Below are positions 5,280 through 8,413 of a DNA stretch of 8,413 bases, in pieces. The notes beneath the pieces were generated by a model, which saw only the letters and a list, made by a program, of their open reading frames with translations, ran no database searches and was not told the origin of the DNA. The position numbers and the translations under genes were made by a program. Every line of letters begins with the position of its first letter. Position 1 is the first letter of the stretch. Source of the stretch: Clostridiales bacterium UBA1758 (GTDB lineage Bacteria > Bacillota > Clostridia > Oscillospirales > UBA1758); NCBI GenBank assembly GCA_002315595.1, contig DCHG01000057.1, forward strand, positions 8,927 through 17,339. The letters are read 5' to 3'.

Positions 5280-7207
5280 TGAAAAAGAAGGATTTTTTAC
5301 CGATTTCACGTGATGATATGCGGGCAAGAGGCTGGTCACAGTATGATTTTCTTGTCGTTTCAGGCGACGCATATGTTGACCATCCGACCTTCGGTACGGC
5401 AGTGATTGCACGCGTTCTTGAGGATGCGGGCTTCCGTATTGCGGTGCTTGCACAACCTGAATGGCGCGATGCGAAGGCGTTTGCCGATATGGGCAAGCCG
5501 CGTTATGGTGTGATGATCGGAGCCGGAAATCTGGATTCGATGGTGGCGCATTATACTGCCACCAAAAAGCGTCGTTCGCAGGATTTTTACAGTCCCGGGA
5601 AGAAGGCGGGATTGCGCCCTGACCGTGCAACGATCGTATACGCAAACCGTGCGCGTGAAGCCTTCGGCAAGGAAACGCCCGTGATCATCGGCGGATTGGA
5701 AGCGTCGCTTCGTCGTTTTGCCCATTATGATTATTGGGAAAATAAGGTGCGCCGTGCGATCATTTTTGACGCGAAAGCCGACCTTATCGTGTACGGAATG
5801 GGCGAACGCGCAACGGTTGAAATCGCAAAACGACTTGCCGCAGGCGAAAGTCCTGCGTCCATACATGATATTCGCGGCACCGGCTTTATCGCAAAATCGA
5901 GCGATGAATGTTTGTTTGATGCCGTGAATTGTCCGTCGTATGAGGATGTCTGCGTCGATAAATCTGCGTATGCGCGTGCGACGATGCTTGAATACGATGA
6001 ACATGATCCGATCCGTGGAAAGGCGTTAATTCAGCCACACGGCAATCGCGTGCTTGTTATCAATCCGCCCGCGATGCCGTTGAACACCGAGGAACTTGAC
6101 CATGTAGCCGAACTTCCGTATATGCGGCTTGCGCATCCCTGCTATGATGAGGAGGGCGGGGTGCCTGCCATTGAGGAAGTGCGTTTTTCCGTCACCCATA
6201 ACCGTGGTTGCTTCGGTGCGTGTAATTTCTGCTCGCTTGCCTTTCATCAGGGGCGGATGATCACGGCACGCAGTCGTGCATCCGTTGTGCGGGAAGTTAA
6301 ATCATTTCTCGATGAGCCGGATTTTAAGGGCTATGTCAATGATGTCGGTGGTGCAACGGCGAATTTCCGTCATCCTTCCTGCATAAAGCAGTTGAAAAGT
6401 GGCCTTTGCAAAGGCAAAAACTGTCTGACGCCGACGCCGTGCAAAAATCTCGATACCGATCATTCCGACTATCTTGCGCTCCTGCGGGAATTGCGAGAAA
6501 TCCCCGGAATAAAAAAAGTATTCGTTCGTTCGGGCGTTCGCTACGACTATATGCTTGCGGACAATGGACCGTTTTTCGCGGAACTAATCAAAAATCATGT
6601 CAGCGGCCAACTTCGTGTTGCGCCCGAGCACTGCATTGACAGTGTGCTTGATTGCATGGGCAAGCCGCATATCGGTGTGTATAACAAATTTCTTGAAAAG
6701 TGTGCGCTTCTCAATAAACGATACGACAAAAATCAGTATATTGTGCCGTATTTGATTTCGTCCCATCCGGGAAGTCGACTTGAAGATGCGGTCGCATTGG
6801 CTGAATATTTGAATTCCCGCGGTGCGCAACCCGAACAGGTGCAGGATTTTTATCCGACACCGGGTACACTTTCGACTTGTATGTACTATACGGGCATTGA
6901 TCCGCGTAATATGAAACCTGTTTATGTACCGTTTTCCCCGCATGAAAAGGCAATGCAACGTGCGCTCCTTCAATGGAAAACGCCGGAAAATCATAAACTT
7001 GTCATGGAAGCGTTAAAAAAAAGCGGACGCGAAGATTTGATCGGCTTTTCACCGAAATGCCTCATTCGCCCGTATGTGAAAAAGAAAAAGGATGACGAAC
7101 ATTCGGGTAAAAAGATTGAGTCGAAGCAAACAAACGCAACCCGGAAGAACGGGATAAAGAAAAAAACTTCGTCGAAACAGAAAAAACAACCGAGAGTCAG
7201 AGGATAA
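5279..7207 (+). CDS. ygiQ: YgiQ-family radical SAM protein (UPF0313)
   Basis: This 642-residue protein matches YgiQ from end to end. It opens with the family's FLPISRDDMRARGW and YDFLVVSGDAYVDHPTFG, and has a cobalamin-binding-like N-terminal half. The radical SAM cluster motif CxxxCxxC is at C311, C315 and C318 (GCFGACNFC). A second cysteine group typical of YgiQ lies at C368, C377, C382 and C388 and might hold another cluster. The C-terminal 43 or so residues (600-642) are a lysine/arginine-rich, probably disordered tail. The reaction is not established for the family, so no substrate is claimed. The ATG at 5279 overlaps the stop of the SPFH gene (TGATG) and has no good Shine-Dalgarno site, so translation probably depends on termination-reinitiation. 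The protein is expected to be cytoplasmic and oxygen-sensitive. Confidence 0.93.
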   Translation: MKKKDFLPISRDDMRARGWSQYDFLVVSGDAYVDHPTFGTAVIARVLEDAGFRIAVLAQPEWRDAKAFADMGKPRYGVMIGAGNLDSMVAHYTATKKRRSQDFYSPGKKAGLRPDRATIVYANRAREAFGKETPVIIGGLEASLRRFAHYDYWENKVRRAIIFDAKADLIVYGMGERATVEIAKRLAAGESPASIHDIRGTGFIAKSSDECLFDAVNCPSYEDVCVDKSAYARATMLEYDEHDPIRGKALIQPHGNRVLVINPPAMPLNTEELDHVAELPYMRLAHPCYDEEGGVPAIEEVRFSVTHNRGCFGACNFCSLAFHQGRMITARSRASVVREVKSFLDEPDFKGYVNDVGGATANFRHPSCIKQLKSGLCKGKNCLTPTPCKNLDTDHSDYLALLRELREIPGIKKVFVRSGVRYDYMLADNGPFFAELIKNHVSGQLRVAPEHCIDSVLDCMGKPHIGVYNKFLEKCALLNKRYDKNQYIVPYLISSHPGSRLEDAVALAEYLNSRGAQPEQVQDFYPTPGTLSTCMYYTGIDPRNMKPVYVPFSPHEKAMQRALLQWKTPENHKLVMEALKKSGREDLIGFSPKCLIRPYVKKKKDDEHSGKKIESKQTNATRKNGIKKKTSSKQKKQPRVRG

Positions 7208-7211
7208 AAAC

Positions 7212-7240
7212 AGCCGTACCCGTTAAATTCGGGTACGGCT
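7212..7240. terminator. Bidirectional terminator between convergent ygiQ and M20 peptidase genes
   Basis: A perfect 11-bp stem (AGCCGTACCCG at 7212-7222, complement at 7230-7240) closes a 7-nt TTAAATT loop. On the minus strand it is followed by GTTTTTA, a good U-tract (complement of 7205-7211). On the plus strand the tail is TTGTCATTT, which is weaker. It sits 4 nt after the ygiQ stop and 15 nt past the peptidase stop, so it can end both transcripts. Confidence 0.88.
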
Positions 7241-7255
7241 TTGTCATTTGTTCGT

Positions 7256-8359
7256 TCAGTCTACATTGGTCATCATTTCGTAAACAAGATCGGCGGTATC
7301 GCAAAGATCTTTGACGGCGATGTATTCGTCAACACTGTGGACATTCATCATCCCCGTGCCGATATTGGCGGCGGAAATTCCGTTGGCGTTGAACCATGTC
7401 GTATCGCTTCCGCCGAAGGTGCTTTCGATTTTCGGCTCGATACCGCGTTTTTTGAGGGCGTCGCAAAGTTGACCGATGAGTTTTCCGTTTTCGGGAACGT
7501 AGAGGACGCTACTGTGGCGTTCGACTTCCATTTCCCAAGTCGCACCGTATTTTTCGCAAGTTGTGGCGATCGCCGCCTTTGTATCGGCAAGCAGTTTTTG
7601 AAGCGTTTCTTCGTTGAACGAACGAATTTCCATATCAAAGCAGGTGAGATCCGGCACGACGTTGGTTGCACCCAGTGAGCGAAGATTTGCGACATTCATC
7701 ACCGAATCGTCGCCGACATAGCCGCAGGGGATGTTTGCGATTGCTTCGCAGGCGGCTTTCAGCGAATGAATCCCGTGTTCGGGTGCGACGCCTGCATGGG
7801 AGGCTTTGCCGTGAATTTTGATTTCCATGCGAAGTTGTGCGGGGGAACGGTTGATGATCGAATCGGTTTTACCGTGATCAAGCGTCACACATTCTTTTGC
7901 GGAAAAACGACTGTAATCGGCGAATTTTGCACCGTACAGACCGATTTCTTCGGAAATTGAGAACAAAACTTCCACCGGGCGATGTTTTACACCGGATTCG
8001 ACAAGGCGTTCCATCGCCTCCATAATGGCGGCAACGCCGGATTTGTCATCGGAGCCGAGGACGGTGGTACCGTCGGAACGGATGACGCCGTCCTTGATTT
8101 GCGGATGAATGTCGGTGCCAGGGGTGACGGTATCGAGATGACTTGCAAACATCAGCGGGCTTGCGGTTGATTCCCCGGGCAGGAACGCATAGACATTCCA
8201 ACCGTCGGAGCCGAAGTTTTCGCCGGCATTGTCACGGAAATGTTCAATACCCAAACGGTCGAGTTCACCCTCAATCAAGCGACACATGGCACTTTCGTGG
8301 CAGGATTCGCTCGAACAGGTGATGTATTTTATAAATCTGCCGACAACACGGTTTTCCAT
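7256..8359 (-). CDS. M20 family metallopeptidase, PepT-like (tripeptidase-related)
   Basis: This 367-residue, probably di-zinc cytoplasmic exopeptidase is of the PepT-like branch of M20. All expected metal and catalytic residues are visible: H74 and D76 (SHLDTV), bridging D104 (LGSDDKSG), catalytic E137 with ligand E138 (SISEEIGL), D161 (LDHG) and H341 (NVHSVDE). The lid/dimerisation domain is inserted at about 175-285 and carries the conserved GKASHAGVAPE (184-194). There is no signal peptide. The family releases amino acids from small peptides; tripeptidase activity is likely but not proven, and the length is shorter than classical PepT (about 410 residues), fitting the PepT-like subgroup. 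ATG at 8359 is supported by GAGGTG (complement of 8365-8370) with a 5-nt spacer. It converges on ygiQ and shares its terminator. The upstream 54 bases hold no full promoter. Confidence 0.92.
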   Translation of the reverse strand: MENRVVGRFIKYITCSSESCHESAMCRLIEGELDRLGIEHFRDNAGENFGSDGWNVYAFLPGESTASPLMFASHLDTVTPGTDIHPQIKDGVIRSDGTTVLGSDDKSGVAAIMEAMERLVESGVKHRPVEVLFSISEEIGLYGAKFADYSRFSAKECVTLDHGKTDSIINRSPAQLRMEIKIHGKASHAGVAPEHGIHSLKAACEAIANIPCGYVGDDSVMNVANLRSLGATNVVPDLTCFDMEIRSFNEETLQKLLADTKAAIATTCEKYGATWEMEVERHSSVLYVPENGKLIGQLCDALKKRGIEPKIESTFGGSDTTWFNANGISAANIGTGMMNVHSVDEYIAVKDLCDTADLVYEMMTNVD

Positions 8360-8364
8360 AAAAA

Positions 8365-8370
8365 CACCTC
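8365..8370 (-). promoter_or_regulatory. Ribosome-binding site of the M20 peptidase gene
   Basis: On the minus strand GAGGTG lies 5 nt before the ATG at 8359-8357 and matches the core of the anti-Shine-Dalgarno complement. Two TATCAT hexamers upstream (complements of 8378-8383 and 8389-8394) could be -10 boxes. A matching -35 is either absent (GCGGCA for the first) or beyond the window edge, so no promoter is called. Confidence 0.75.
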
Positions 8371-8413
8371 GTTTGAAATGATATGACTATGATAAACCTT
8401 TGCCGCGGAAGTG

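Noticed and set aside
4728..5645. Long minus-strand open frame of 305 codons opposite the SPFH-ygiQ junction
   Set aside because: It spans two well-supported plus-strand genes, its translation is rich in Arg, His, Cys and Ser with no domain, and it mirrors the codon structure of the opposite genes.
7012..7025. Run of eight A (7015-7022) in ygiQ reading TTA AAA AAA AGC, a possible slippery frameshift site giving a product without the basic tail
   Set aside because: Similar A-runs occur in other genes here (3855-3861, 6509-6515), no stimulatory hairpin or pseudoknot was seen downstream, and the zero-frame product is full length.
8371..8413. Promoter for the M20 peptidase on the minus strand
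   Set aside because: Two TATCAT hexamers could be -10 boxes, but one lacks a -35 match and the other would need sequence beyond the window edge.

Overview
The window reads as an ordinary chromosomal segment from a Gram-positive, probably clostridial (Bacillota) bacterium. This is an inference from three things: strong Shine-Dalgarno sites (AAAGGA, AAGGAG, GAGGTG) about 5-8 nt before most starts, textbook sigma-A promoters, and a lipoprotein-type solute-binding protein. Base composition looks balanced. I see no phage, IS element, CRISPR array, tRNA or rRNA, and no gap longer than about 200 bases between genes.

Layout from left to right. (1) Positions 1-102 hold the C-terminal end of a deoxyribose-phosphate aldolase (deoC). 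It is followed after 20 nt by a cytoplasmic serine hydrolase of the beta-lactamase/PBP fold (123-1523) and a hairpin terminator (1541-1574). (2) Positions 1630-4236 hold a complete polar amino-acid ABC importer. It has a consensus promoter, a short structured leader, the lipoprotein binding protein, an intercistronic hairpin, the permease, the ATPase overlapping it by 1 nt, and a strong intrinsic terminator. (3) Positions 4247-7240 hold a second promoter driving an SPFH/prohibitin-like membrane protein. A YgiQ-family radical SAM protein overlaps it by 1 nt, and a terminator follows that serves both strands. (4) Positions 7256-8359 on the minus strand hold a complete PepT-like M20 metallopeptidase converging on ygiQ.

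The ABC importer is the only clear multi-gene machine. Its hairpin after the binding-protein gene, and the C-ending codon bias of that gene, fit the usual arrangement in which the binding protein is made in excess over permease and ATPase. The PepT-like peptidase and amino-acid importer would both serve amino-acid acquisition, but nothing in the sequence links their regulation. The SPFH-YgiQ pair is translationally coupled and is the least understood part of the window.

I did not find convincing evidence for a previously undescribed system. The observations most worth a second look are the tandem-hairpin leader at 1665-1725, the lipobox-like second membrane segment of the SPFH protein, and the tight SPFH-YgiQ coupling.
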